DNA from: Capitulum mitella
Taxonomy: Eukaryota; Arthropoda; Thecostraca; Pollicipedomorpha; Pollicipedidae
NCBI GenBank assembly: GCA_030062745.1
Contig: CP099839.1
Location: 2,361,001-2,425,000 of the forward strand
DNA length: 64,000 nucleotides
Reading direction: 5' to 3'
Numbering within the stretch: position 1 is the first letter of the stretch; each line of letters starts with the position of its first letter. This document shows positions 11,894 through 26,100 of this stretch, one piece after another. The notes beneath the pieces are model-generated. The model was not told the DNA's origin. It did no database searches and saw only the letters and a program-made list of their open reading frames with translations. The position numbers were made by a program, and so were the translations under genes.

Positions 11894-14800
11894 GTGGGCT
11901 GCACCGGACACCAGCGCCGGAGCCGCCGCCCCCCGGCGTCCAGCGTCTCCAGACTGCGCGGGCGGTCTGTACAGTCCAGTCTGTGCTGGCGGTATGGCCG
12001 GTCCAGTCTGTGCTGACGGTTCCCCCAGTCCAGTCTATGCTGATGGTCTAGCCAGTCCAGTCCGTCCAGATGGTCTGTCCAGTTCAGCAGACGGTATGTC
12101 CAGTCCAGTCTGTGTTGACACTCGCTGCCTTGCGAAGTAGCCGTCTCACAGTTCGCCAGTCGCCATCCTGGTTTTGCCCGGCGGACGGCGCGCAAACGTG
12201 TTTACTCGCGGGCAGTCAAGCGCAAACGGATGGGGCTGTAGCCCTCGGTGCTGTGTGCGGAGGGCATTGACCCTTCGCGGCCGTCCGTATTGTGCGCCCC
12301 AGGCAGGCAGATTAGGAAGCAGCACGTGAAGGGTGTGAAGAAAGGAGAGAGGGAGAGGGGGAGAGAGAGAGCAGGGATAGGGTAGATGGTTAGATAGAGT
12401 GTAAGGGGAAAGGGAGAGACAAAGAGTGAAGAGGAGGGGAAGAAGGAGAGGGGAGGAGTAGTGGAGTGGGAGGGAGGGAGAGAAAAAAGAAAGAGAAAAA
12501 CGCCTTTTACATAATTTGATGGACGTCACTGGTTGTTTCTAGCGGGTTATCGCATTGTTGCAATCCCATGTTTACTTCTCACGTCCCTGCTGACGTACCT
12601 GTCAACATTACGTCATCCCAGCACAGCGCCATTCGACAAGTCATCTGAGAATGACAGTGCTGATTTCCAAAGTCGCCCTGTTGCGACGACAACGGATGAA
12701 TGCGACAACGCGCTGTTCGTTCGACCACGGCGCAGAAGGAAGGCCTTGAACGCAGAAGGGGAGGAGCGGGATACCTCTGCTGGCCGCTGGCCGACCCCCG
12801 CCAGCCTGGCGGCCCCTCTCCACCGGCAGACGGACCGCCAGGCGTGCCTGGCCTTCACCGCCGTCGGACCGGCTTAATGTGCCGCGGAGGTGCACGCGCC
12901 CCTCGCCGGAAGCGCCTGTGTAGACACTGCCCGGCCAAACACGGCCAGGGTCAGCCCGGCCACAGCCGACTGACTGACGCCCGACGGGGCGCTTGACGCA
13001 AGACGTGGAACACCTGAGCCCCTCCCAACCCATAAAGAGAAAAACAATCAAACGAGCCGGCCGTCGGCGCTGGGAAGCCGGCGTCAGACGCGTTGAAACG
13101 CCCGCAGGCCGCCGCACCACTGATGTAACGTCACGCCTGCCGGCCGAACAGGTGACGCAACGACCTTAACTGGAACGCTGGCGTTGCCAAACGTGCGCGC
13201 GTTTTCATCACGTGAGCAGTGCTTGTGACAATGAAATGCGTGCAGATGGGTGCGTCACAAGGGCGGTTGGATAGGTCAGGACCATATGACGCATGCCATG
13301 CGTGATTCACGTGCGGAAGATTCACGTGGTTGAATCGCTCAACACCAGCTTCCAGTGATTGGTTTCATTTCCTGTTTCCTCTTTGTTCAGTGAACCAGTT
13401 TTTGTGTAGCCGGAGATACCACTGATACCTTTCTTTTTATATGAATACGACTTTCTTTATATTTTTTCATATATATTTTTATTTTCATCCACATGTACTC
13501 ATATAACTTTTTATACGAATATGAATACATGAATTTCTTTCTACGCGAATTATACGAACGATAAATCAGCCTGATCACGTGCCCCTGCATCCTCCTCGGA
13601 CGATTTCCAGATATTTTCCACTTGTATTGAATGATCCATTTTCATGAATGTAATGGCAAGAAATTACAATTTTGCCACACATTGGCTTGAAATACCAAAA
13701 AGTAAAGAGGCAACGCATGCATCTCAAAACGTGTAAATTTGACTCGACTTTATTCTGTTTTTTTTTCATAGTTCTGTTTTAGTCATAATTCTGCCACATA
13801 TTGGTTTCAGTAAACAAGAAGTAAAGTGAAGACGCCTGCATCTCAAAACATTTAATTTTTGACTTGACTCGGCTCTTAGAAATCATCTTTTGCGCTGTTC
13901 TAGGTCGATACAAAATCGGCGTAGTTGTAAACTGGTAAGGGAACGAATACTAAAAAAACTCTGGATTTACTTCTATTGAAACTGGTTTGGCTTTCGCGCG
14001 GGACAATCGTCGGGGAGTTCATCGTGCCTCCTCGCCACCGCATGAAAACTGGATGTTGTGCAATGTGCAACGGGCTTGGTCAACGACAGTCTTGGCGGCC
14101 TTGGCTGGATATCCTGGAGGCCTAGGACCTAAACCCTCCTCCTTTCAAAGGATTTAACGCTAGATCTGTGACAATGATATCAAAGAAAGTCTGAGGTCCT
14201 ACTCATACCCCAATAATTTTCGGATATCTCCAGCCATATTAGCGACACCGGGCAGTGGAAATTTCCAGGAACATAAATGACGTAAACCAGAGGCATCGAT
14301 TTCTGTAAACGATAGGAGGGCCGGACCGAGGGCTCAACAGCCTAACCTCCCCAAATATGGATTTCTCAACGGATTTGACCCACTTTATCTTGACTAACGG
14401 AGATTTATAAGTTTTTTATCTATATTTATCATATAGATAACAGACAGAAAAATAGACGGATGCATCGTTTCTTACTTTGTTGTTTACTTTCTGTTTATCT
14501 TTTATCTGTTGCAACCGTTGCTCACGTTATTATTGCTCATTTCCCTTTAAAGCTGGCGAAAAAATATTGGGGCCGAAACCAACACGGGGGATGGGGCAAA
14601 TCAACATTGGGTGGGCCAGGGCTCTCTCAAAAGAATACAGATCGGCACCCCTGGCATAAACTTACGCCTCGCCTATGCGCGCAGTGCTCCTAAGCCTCGT
14701 GCCATCGAAGCCGGTTATTTTGTGTCACTCCGCTGGGAAGAATGGAGACCTCATGGGTTACGCCAACGCTGCAGCTTCGCAGTCGTCGCTGACTCATTCC

Positions 14801-17800
14801 AGACTGCCGTGACAAATGGCCATCGTGACGGATCGATGACGTAAATGTGGCAATGGGGTTACCATATGCTCTGAATCGAGCTTTGCACTTTTTAGGGTGA
14901 TCCGAGCAACAGTACCAGAGTTATAGCCTCGGGCATTTTTGAAACGTCACGCTGCATGGTAGTCTTTGTTGGCCTATAAATCATAATAAGATTTCTTCAG
15001 TAGCATAAGTAAACACATCGTCGAACTTGCCATGATTCAAGCAATAATTTCCATCGTTGAGATTTTGTTTTTCTCTTCATTTTAACCTTGTGACCTATCA
15101 CCTGAGGTCTCGTGACCTTAGCGTGACGCAAGAGCAGTAAAATTACGAACATTTTTCTGGTCGAAATTAAGCCACATGCATGAACGGTATGTCTGCAAAT
15201 TATAGAAGGTTATGATCTCTTAGAGGTCTGATTTTCGGGAATGTCATTAATGGTTATTTTCGCTTTTTCGCAGGTGGGTGTTTCGCGCTCCTTGCCTAAC
15301 CTAAAGAGTTACCAGCCGATTTCGCTAGTTCAAATGGCAGTCCATAGATCTGAGCAAGGCATTTCCATACAGATGCCATCGGCTGCTCTTAATGTGACTT
15401 GCCACGCATCAGATATTTTACTAGATGTAAACAAAAATGTTCCAATCCAACAGTGCGCCGGCTAAAGGCCTGTTCTTGACAAATACCGCCACGGTGCTGA
15501 AGTGTATATCTTGCCCCGACATAGCAGCCCCACTTGACGTAGCACATGCTGCACAGCGCGGGTTCAGCTGTGTTAACCCGGCATTGACAGGGGTATTTTG
15601 CCACCTTCCATTGACTGAGAGGAGGGGAGCGTTTAACGTCCCTTGTCTGTCTCGAGGACCAATCGTCCGAATAGGTTGACTCAAACGGCAATCAGTCGCC
15701 TCCGAACCTTGCAATGCTGTGACATATACATTTGTTTATTTTTGGGTCACTGATGACGTCAAGGGTCAGGCCAAACACGAAAAAGTGGTTGTTTTATCCA
15801 GAGCCGCCTAATCACAATGAAAAGCAGACTGAGACTGAAGCCTGCGTGGCAGCATATTCCTGGCAGCTTATTCTCATTTCCTGCGTGTCACCTGACCAAA
15901 GATCGTAAAAGGCCAATGTCACGGGTTGGATCAAATCTGATCTCCGTTATCTCCACAAAACTCGTCGTGCAACACGTGTTTCCTGGCCCATGTGACACGG
16001 ATATTCTAAAAAAGACGTTTTCAAAGAGCGTTGGGCACAAAAAATAACTTGAAATGGCCCCAGTCATCGTGCTCATGCAGCACTGCAATATTTTATGGTT
16101 TCTAACTTGAAGTATCACGAGCACGCTAGTGGTCTCCACCTGACATCTATGGATGACACTAAAATTCAGTTTATCCCATGTTGCACATTTCCACGGAGTG
16201 TTACATAACATTGGAAACTCGATATTTGCGGCGCAAGCTATTTCAGGACGGGGTGGGAGCAAACCGTTCGCCGACCCAGCCACCCCATCCGGCGGAGCCT
16301 AATGTACCCCTAAATTTCGGTTTCTCTTCGGATTTGGTTCACTTTGATTTGTGTTCAGACCAGACATGACAAGAAATAAATGTGACGACATTACGGCGAT
16401 GATGGTCAAAGAATCAATGGACTTCCCACTGTCTGACAGTACAGTGTTTATAGTCTGTAATAAGGCCTCATTAATTTACCACATGTTTTACGCACAAACT
16501 AGGCGTGCGCAAAGATAAATCGCTTCATTTGATAGAGGTGGTTTGGTCTGGTGCGCCGAAGGCGCGAAACGTGGCACTTTAACAATAATGTTCATCGCGT
16601 TTTTCACCCAATTTCTTGTCATTTACGACAACACTTCATGTGGCTGAATGTGGTTGAAGGACTGAGACTGCAGTCTGAAAGCGAACATTTCAAACGACTA
16701 TTGGGCTCGCATGCGTGTAGCACACGGCGCAAGTACTTTGACAAGAAAACAAAATAAAAAAAACGAAGCTTCAGAAAGGTTTCTTGAACATCAGTCAAGA
16801 CGGTTCAAGTCAGTGGTGTGGCTCGGACTTTTTTTGGGGGAGGGCAGAGAGTGAGGGGGCCCAACACTGATGGGGTCCCTTGAAAACTACGGGGACCTCC
16901 ATGGCTAGAACACCAGGGATACGTGGTACTGATTTTTCAGTGTCATTATTAAGAATGTGTGTGCCCAACAACGGCAATACTAAAACATATCGGAATTCCA
17001 TGTGTATGACTTCTGGTCCGCGCTGAGCGAGGTTCCAAACCGTCTCCTATTTTATCCACCAGTTCATCCCGCATCTCAAAGAATGAAAATGGCATAGAAA
17101 ATAGCAAACGACGCTCCGCGTCGTTCAAGTTACTTGCGATTTACGACGCTACGACCAAATTTGACTGTGTTGTTAGGGGATTTTCCCAGAACCATATACC
17201 CTGTCCCTGGGTCTGATCCACAGGTAGGTATACGTCAGTAGTACACAACAACTGCCATCGATTGGTGAATGTGAATAATTATGTCATTGTAGATAATGGG
17301 CATGAATAACGACCAGAATTCAATAAAAAACAGAAATCCCTTATACTTGGTGCACCACATTTCGACGATACATCAGTTTGATCCACTTCTTCAGTGTAAA
17401 AGAAAAATATGATGAACATTTTGAAAACAATACCCTCTTTTCTCATACCTGTTCCCTGCCCGGGACGTACCCACGCCCGAGCCCGGTTTGTGTTGCGAAG
17501 TGTCGGCAGAGCTGCTACCTCCCCGCCCCGTGGTGTTAACTAGCGGAATTACACGACACAGTGGCGGTGCCGCTTCCCGGGCATTACGGTAACGTTCATA
17601 ACATGACTGTATCGTTTCACGGCAAGCAGCTGGTGCGTGCGACAGGCGTACGATTACCCTGTTCAGGTTCTGAGGATCTGTCGTGTGGGTGTGACTGCAG
17701 CCAGACAAAATGCCTTCCTCTCATTAAAAAAGTTCCCTCGCTGGCATCTATATGTACACCTATCTAGAAGGCGTCTTCAGAATATTGTTGTGCATTTGTG

Positions 17801-20144
17801 TGATTGGCTGAGAAGTCGTTTTTTTTTATTCTCTGAAGTTGGGTTGATAAGATCCCTATGGCCCTCAGCTTAGGTTGCGTCACCGGGGCCCTTTCCCAAA
17901 ACGCCGACACCATCCTATGGCAGGAGGGTCTTGTCTGGCTGGCGGCTCCTTTGCAGAGAAACATCCTGTCCGGTCCTCGCGTATATCTTTTGGTACGTAC
18001 ATACACACCGGATGGCCCACTAACCTTTCCCGGTCAGGGGGCACACCGCTACCTGCCAGAGGGGCCTTTGCCTGAGGACTGGGGGCCCTTTACGGAGGAA
18101 TGGGTTTACCTTTCCCGGCCGGGAGAACCCCTGACGGCAAATCCCAGGAGGGCTCTTCGTGTACCACAAAAATTATTATATATAGGAGGTCCTGGAACCC
18201 CTAGGATGTCCTTGGCTACGCTCCTGGTTCAAGTGCTTGTGCACAGGGAGGCATACGGGCACTTCACAGTCACTAACAACACCATCTTGTTTTGATTTTG
18301 TTTTAGCCCAGAGCCTGTCTGTGTCTCTGCCTTGCTTGATCTGTCTCTTTCCATATGTCTAGACATAGCTTTTATAACGTTTTTTTTTAAATCCCGAAAC
18401 AGGAGGGTATCTCATACCCAGCAACATCGAATAATTTCATTTTCAGTTATGAACAAAATGATCTGGCTTGAATTGCGATCCGCGAAAACATGCAAAACGC
18501 GACAAGTAAACTTTTTATGCGCCCTCATCTGTATGAACCTGAAAGAAACACGACCAGTTATTTTTATAAACGTGTAAAAAATTGATCAAGGAACTTGGTG
18601 GCGCACGTGTATAAGCAGTGAAAGTTTGAAACCGGGTAACGCCATAAACAGTTCGTATTCTAAGACTCGGTTGCCAAAAACTTGTACGTGGCACGCGACC
18701 ATTTTTTCGGGGGCAAAAAGATATGTTTGCCCTCCATGTTTCCGGATGGGGTCACTTTTCCCCGCTGTTCCCCCTCCCCCCGCCTCCACTGTCACTGCCA
18801 GAACGTTAAACAGATGTCACCAGTTTACTCATGAAGCTGAAGTCTGCATAAAACCACTATAGGTCAGACTACGAAAAAATACAAGGTTGCGAGAACTGTT
18901 GTGTAAGTTGCGTAGTTCGTTCCAAGAAAATTCGATAAGCTGTCTGTCCATATCCAAAAATCAGTTCATTCAAATCATTTTCTAAAATGTTTTGTCACTA
19001 GACTCCGAAAATGGAAGACGCATATTCGACGTAGCATGATCTAGCATTAGGTCAGGGGTGATCCATATTAAACTTCCAGATCATAAACACCAGATTAACC
19101 CCCCCCCCTAGTCGGGGGCAGGTTAATCGTTTGAGAGATGTCTAAGAAATACACCAGTGAGTGGCGGATTAAACGCGTCTTATTTTTGGCTCTCTAAGAC
19201 GGAGTAATGCTGGCAGGTAATGGCATGAGTATCCGTAGGCCATGATAATGAAAGCACTTGGTGCTCGAGTGTCAGTCTGACGCTGCTGGAAATGCCTCTG
19301 AACCCTGTTTTGACGACTCAGCCAGTTTTGCTATTCAGAGTAGCCTGCGGCGATTCAGGCTGCACGTGGGCCAAAAGATGGCGCGCACATGGAATTGCCT
19401 TGTTCATGTGTATTTATTGTCATTTGAATCAGCAAAGTCGGAAATAATTTGCAAATAAGACGTTAAAGCATAGGGCTTTATTTGGAGCAGGAAAAAATGC
19501 CGTATTTTTACTATCTTCGTGTTACTCTAAGGTAACGTGACCTGAAGTCATGGATAGCAAGGTCAAAAACAAAAAATCTAAAATCCAAAGCATGGCAGTT
19601 ATTGCTTAGATCATGGCGAGTTCAACTGTGTGTAGCTTTATACTACTTAAATGGTTCGGTGACGACTTCTAAGCAAATTAAACGGCCATACATCATGGCA
19701 TCTCATAAATGCCCTAGGCTATAACCTCTTGACCCTTCCTCAGATCGCCCTGAAAAGTGCAAAGCTCGATTCAGAGCATGATATTACCCCAAAGACACAT
19801 TTACGTCAAAATCTGGGAGGTGACGTTATTAAATTGTACCGGTCGATTTATGTTGGAACGTCCTCAAGGTAGAATACAACTGTCTTTCAAAATCGAACTG
19901 GTGTAAACGCTGGCTGACAAGGGTGTCGCTTTGCATTCTTTTGAGGGGGCCCTGCCCCCCCATGTTGGATTTGGGCCCTCCCATGATGGCTTGGGCCCCC
20001 TAATACTTTTTGCCGGCCTAAAGAGAAATGAGCAATGATAACGAAAAGAACGGCCGCATTAGATAAGAGTCGGGCAGAAAGTACGGAGTAAAGCATAAAG
20101 TGATGTATCTATCACTCTTTCTTTTACACATATATATACATATA

Positions 20145-20180
<36 letters not shown>

Positions 20181-23100
20181 ATTTTTACTTGATAAAAGGT
20201 AACAGAAGCCTATAAGTTTCCGCTGATCGAAGTAAAGTGGGCTAAATCCGTTGAAAAACCCACATTTGGAGGAGGTTAGGTCGTTGGACCCTCGGTTCGC
20301 CCCTCCAATCATTCACGGAAATCGACATCCCTGCAGGTCTAAGGTAACCTTGACACAAAAGTAGGGTCCAGAAAAAGGACCGTCTATTTATACATTCGTT
20401 TACTTTTTAATTTCACAGATTACGACAGAAATGTTGGTTTGGCGCCATCACTGAGCTATTTGCTCCCAGAATTTAACAACAAAAAAAAATGGAGACTGGC
20501 AAAACAAAACACGGTTGACCACAGCGCAATAACTTCTGGTGGTGCTGCTTATGAATATGACGCTGGAGCTGGCAATCATGGCTACCGGAAATCGAACACT
20601 TCCTATTCTGGGCCAACCTTGGCCAAATTCGTTTCGCTCGGGCATCTTTGTCACATGAGTTTCTTGTGTAAGAGCCTGTAGGTTAACGGAAGGTACTTAA
20701 TTCCTTTCTTTACGAAGTCAGCAACATGAGCCAGAGACTGGCATACTGATTGCGACATAGCTTGTCCGGTTCGCCCACCATTTCTCGATATCCAAACCCG
20801 GAACCTATTGTTGAAACGGGATGGAGGTTGCAAGAGGAGAGGTCGTCGAGGCTAGCTTTTGACAGGTGTCGTAGCATATCCGAAGTCGCCGGCTATGTGC
20901 CATTGATGCGCTTTGGCGTTGTCAACAAACGTTAGGGGTGTTTCCTTTTTCGATTCGGCTCGATTTTTTCGATTCAAATCGATTCTGGCAAAGAAAGGAC
21001 TGGTCGTCACGCCAGTGCTGTAGGAGTCTGCAGCAGAGGTTGCACCAAGACATTGTCGGGTATACAATCAGATTTGCGATGCGAACTGATGAGCGCTGCG
21101 TGGTCGGCCGTAGGCAGCCATTGAGGAGTAGACAACGTTAAGGAGAATCAGACTAGAACCAGCGCCTCTCACAAGTTTATTAAATAGGAGTTACAAAAAA
21201 AACTTGTTAAGGACTAGTTGGGCTGCCAATTAATGGAAAAATGCACTATTTGAAGAGTAATATGTCTGTTGATTGTGCAAAATCAAGCATCACCCAGACT
21301 GCAGGCAGATCGCTACGTAATGGCGCCGTGAATTGTGGCACCTGACTTATTGCATGGATACTGAAGTGGTAATGGTCAAAAAGTGCATTCGGGGTGGTTA
21401 ACGAAATATCCGTCGCAAAAAATGGATGGTGGGATATTTTTTTGCAAACAGTTATGTGTCATCGGTGACGGAAAGCCCGCGATGGCATTGTTTAGCCGTG
21501 AATATTGCTTGCATGCATCCAGAAACTTAAGTGCAGGGGCGCATTGTCTTGAGATCTCTCCAGCAGCGTCTAGCTAATAACCGTCGTAGACTGCTGGCTA
21601 CCGTCAAGGCAGACTGGGTTAAAAACATTATAGACAAGTCGTCCTCGCATACCGTTAGCACCAGCTGATAATGGAATCCGGAAGATGGAGCCGCTTCGTG
21701 CACTTCTGGCACGACGATACCACGCCCAAACGCCCGTGTAGCGTTGCCGCGATAACTGCTCCAGTAAGCATTATCCTTGGGCCTAATCATGGCCCTGGGA
21801 AGCGATGTTCTTGCCTGACCATTCAACAACCTTGGCGTGTTGCGAACCGTTAAGCCCATCGTGACGTGAAGACTGACGCTTATTAATCTTCGAGAGATGA
21901 AAACAAAAACTCACGACCCGGAGGCGTACGTGGTTACTGATCGCGCCGCTCGAGCAGCCAGCGACCAGGAAAACTGAAACGGACCTTTCTGGCGGCGCCG
22001 CCCGGCCTGCGAGGTGCGTGTGATGGGCACGCCGCTGAACGCAACGCAGGATTTTGATGAAAAGACGCTTTAGCGTTCAATTCGTTCCCTATCGCAACAC
22101 GGCAAACGCACACGGCGTAACGCAAATAGATGGTGTGCATAGTCCCTTATCGCCAACCGAGCAGTCATTAAAAGAACACCTTCTCCACGGCGCTGCACGA
22201 ATACGGGTGGCTTCACGTCAATCGGCACGTTCTGACCGTGCCAGGCGGACCGCAGCCGCAGTGCCGGCTCACGGTGCCGCTCCGCCGCCGCCGCCGCCGC
22301 CGCCGCCGACGGCCCGCTACTGTGACGGCCGGGCCCGTCGTGACGCGGCCGTCACGACGGCGGTGAGCGGCCAGCGAGACCCGGGTCACGGCGACGCCGT
22401 CGCCGTGAAGGCCGTCACACCGCTCGACGGCGGCCGCCACGTGGGGAAACGTGACGACAGCCGGACGCGTTGCTTAGCCAGTCAGCGTGAAGAGCCGCGG
22501 ATAGTCTGACCATATGTCGCCCAGTGGCGCGCCTCTTTGTCGGTTGACCCGCTCGCCTCGGGGGAGTGTCGTCAGTTTACTGGAACTGAACGGAGACTAA
22601 CCACGGAATGCTCGTTGGCCGTGGTGTTTTCTCACAGTGGCAGTATGACGAGACAAAGAAGCGAGGATTGTGATATAACCGGAGGGAGATACGGGGCGCA
22701 GTCTTGCGGAATGCTGTTTTGCACAAACGATGAGGGTGGCCAGGATGCTAGTGGACAACGTAGCCTGCTCAAGCACTGATATTTTCGACGCCTTCTGGCC
22801 CCCTTGTGTTACTTGATGGTAGTCTTTCACTGCAGCTTTTGCACAAGGGACAATGAAGTGTTTAACACAATGATGTTGCACGTTAACACATTAATACGAA
22901 AATTTCATACAGAACTGTCCCGTTTTCTCCAAGGAATGGTGATACAGTGATGGGCCTCCTTTAATAAATAACATAAGATACGCATTGTATGGAATGTTTC
23001 ATATTCATTGCATCCCTGCGTTACTTAAAAACATGGTTAAATGGGAAATGTTGCCAGCCTGCCAGCCTGTCATGCGTCGTACAGGTAAACCTACAGCGTG

Positions 23101-26100
23101 AACGTTTACGCCTGTGGGCTCTATTAGTGGCCATATGACGTTAATGCGTAGAGCAGGGATGTAGCTTTGTATTCTTTTGGACGGGCCATTCCTTGATGTG
23201 GGTCTTGGCCTCTTTAAAGCCGATTTGCCCCCCAAGTATTTTCAGCCAGTTGTTACAAGGGAAGTATGTAATAATCACAAAAGCAACGGCCACAGTTAGT
23301 CAGGGGTAGGCTAGAAGGTATGGAATCGCGCATAAATGATCTAAAATATTTGGAAAAGAAATAGTGACAGATTTTGTGATAAAACGGTCACATTGCTCAG
23401 AGGCGTCGCTTTCTGTAGTCCAGGAGTGATAGGGCCCTACCGATGTTCATCTGAGCCTTGCCAATGTTCGTATAGGCCTAGCCAATTATTTTTGCTAGAA
23501 AACAAATCTTAAGCCACAGCTGTGCGTAAAAATAAATAATGGGAAAAAATCATGAACCTTATACAGCATAGGGCAGGGGCGCAGCCAGGATTTTCTTAAG
23601 AGGGGGAGCTCAGTGTGAACAGAAATCATACGAAAGCCGCCTGCTGGGAAGACGATGTGCAGTGGTTTTCAGGGAAAAGATACGGTCCTAAGGGGAAGGG
23701 GAGGGAGGGGGCCGGGCTCCCGGGCCCCCTTGGCTGCGCCGGTGGCATGGGGATGGTACAGATAAATACAAATCGTGTAGGCAGTAGCGGCTCGTGGTCT
23801 CACAAACACCTCAAGAACAACGCAAGTGGCATTGGCAAACAAACTGGGAAACAAACAACACCAAGTGCACGGCTGCCTGTCTTATATATGGCAGTCATAA
23901 CTATTAAATCGTAAAAATGCCATCCTACCCTTATCATATCGATGCATGTAAAAGAAACGAAACGTTACATGACGCATAACCTTCGACCCAGGTCACTCCT
24001 TCGGTCCAAGGCGAAAAGTTGTGTCCCATTGCAAGGGCGGATAAATGATCATCACTGCCTGGGGCATACAGCCATCGTCGAATCATCTGTCCATGCACAG
24101 TTCTAAAACATACTTCAAAAGTTTTGAACTAATACGAAATATAACACATTTTAATCAATATTTGCCACACAAAAGCATTCCGTTTCTCCGCTGCTGATGC
24201 TAGCTCGTGCTGTCGAGCACCCTTTGTCTGCGAGCCTGACGATGGCGCCGGGAAGGCGGCTGCCAGGGACAGTACCACGTCTCGCCTCACAGGGGAACTG
24301 TCAGCTGCGTTATCGGCGGCCGACGTGCAGCTTCGCGGACGCTCACCAGGGGCGCTGTATTACACTGCATCTTGGCGTTGGCTGAGGCGAGTGAACTGGC
24401 TGCCTCTACGGCCAATCGCTGTGCGTTTGCAAGGGCGGGGGGGGGGGGGTACGACGCGGCCTGGGGCGTCTTTGCCGGCATGTGCCCTGCTGTGTTGAGG
24501 AATGCGGGAACGAAATGAACACATTATTGCGGTTTAATCATGCATTCAATCTTATAAACGGTGCTATTGTGCGCACATTACGTATGACATTAATTCCACA
24601 TTTCCCGATATTTTTGGTGAGGAACTGCCTCAGTTTCCTCCAGTGACATCACTTGACTCAAAAATAAATCCGTGCTTTTTTTAAAAAACATTTCTGAATC
24701 ACAGTTTGAATCAAGGCCCAGCTCAGTGAACCAGCAGATGAATCGATTGACTTGAAATAAATCAAGCACAAGTCCGCGTGGTAATAATTATCACGATACA
24801 ACGACAAGAAGAAATCATGATGCATATCACTCCTGTAATGGTACTTGAAAATCTGAATCAGAATCGATTTCCGACTGCGGGAACCATGCTTCAGTTGGAG
24901 TCAGGCGCAACTTTGTTGACAAGTTTGCAACAACATTACAATGGCGCGGTAATCCCCAAGACCTGTCTGTCTGTTTAACGACGTATTACCTGCCAATGAA
25001 TGGCGGGTACTGCGTTTTGTTGTGCAATGCACTGCGGACACCAGGCGCGGCTCACCTGACTGCCACCGCTCACCACATCCATAGCATGCAGACTCCCACA
25101 TAGCCCAGGCATTTGTCAGCACATCCGCCACATGTGACCAGGCCAGTTTCGCCCGCGCTCAGACGACCCAGCCCGCCGCTGATGACTGGTCTGTCCTGCC
25201 GGCAGCCGGATCCAGAACCTGCGGCTCTGCATCCGGGAGGCGTTCGGCCGTCGCTACTTCGCCGAGATGCGGCGGCCGCGCGTGCTGTTCAGCGTGCGCG
25301 AGGCCGACGACTGGATGCAGGAGTACGAGGCGCAGCTGCAGGCCGTGTTCGACACGGCGCACGGCCCGCTCTGGTCGGCCGTGCTGCTCACGCTGCCCGG
25401 CGTCAACAACGCCAACAGCGTGGCGCACGACGCCAACCGGCCGGCCGGCGCCGAGCGCCAGCCGTTCCCGTTCGTCGGCATGCTGGTGCTCACCTTCTGC
25501 CACGCCATCAGCGACGGCTCGTCCAACGCGCTCTTCTGCCACCGCTTCCTGGACGCGCTCAACAAGGTGATCGACGGCGCCGCCGTGCCCGAGGTGCCCG
25601 ACATCCAGCTGCGCGCGCCGCTCGAGGACCTGCCGCTGCGCCAGCCGCGCTGGTACTTCGCGGTGAACCTGTGGAACCTCGCCGGCCAGCTGCTGCCGCT
25701 GGTGTTCCCGCCGCGCAACCTGTTCCTCGCCGCCTTCCCGCCGCCGCGCGACTGCAAGGAGATCCGCATGCGCACGCACTCGATGGTGCTCAGCGAGGAG
25801 CAGACGCAGCGCGTGCTGGCGCGCTGCAAACGCGAGGGCGTCACCGTGCACGCGGCGTTCACGGTGGCCGCCTCGCTGGCGATGCACGAGATGATCCGGC
25901 AGCGGCGGCCGGAGCTGCGCCAGCTTAGCGTGCGCAGCGGCCACGTGGTCAACTTCCGGCGCTACCTGCAGAGCGAGCAGCAGGACGCCTACGGCTGCTA
26001 CATGGGCTTCTTCCAGGCGCGCGTGCAGGCGGCGCCGGACGGCCGCAAGAACTTCTGGCCGCTGGCGCGCAGGACGGCGGCGGCGATGAAGCGACGGCTC

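Larger units (their letters stand above)
11894..25205 (+). other. 13.3 kb intron of the acyltransferase-like gene
   Basis: The intron is bounded by GTGGGC at 11894 and GGCAG at 25205. No other gene was recognised inside it on either strand. It holds a 27-bp array, a polypurine tract, two long copies and fragments of a 0.9 kb dispersed element, a TA microsatellite, a CCG run and a short inverted-repeat element, each listed separately. A 145-residue open frame at 17858-18295 (+) has no recognisable domain and is not called. Confidence 0.6.

Noticed and set aside
17858-18295. 145-residue plus-strand open frame with Met start
   Set aside because: No recognised domain, no splice partners, and it lies in a repeat-bearing intron. 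It may be a decayed mobile element but cannot be supported.
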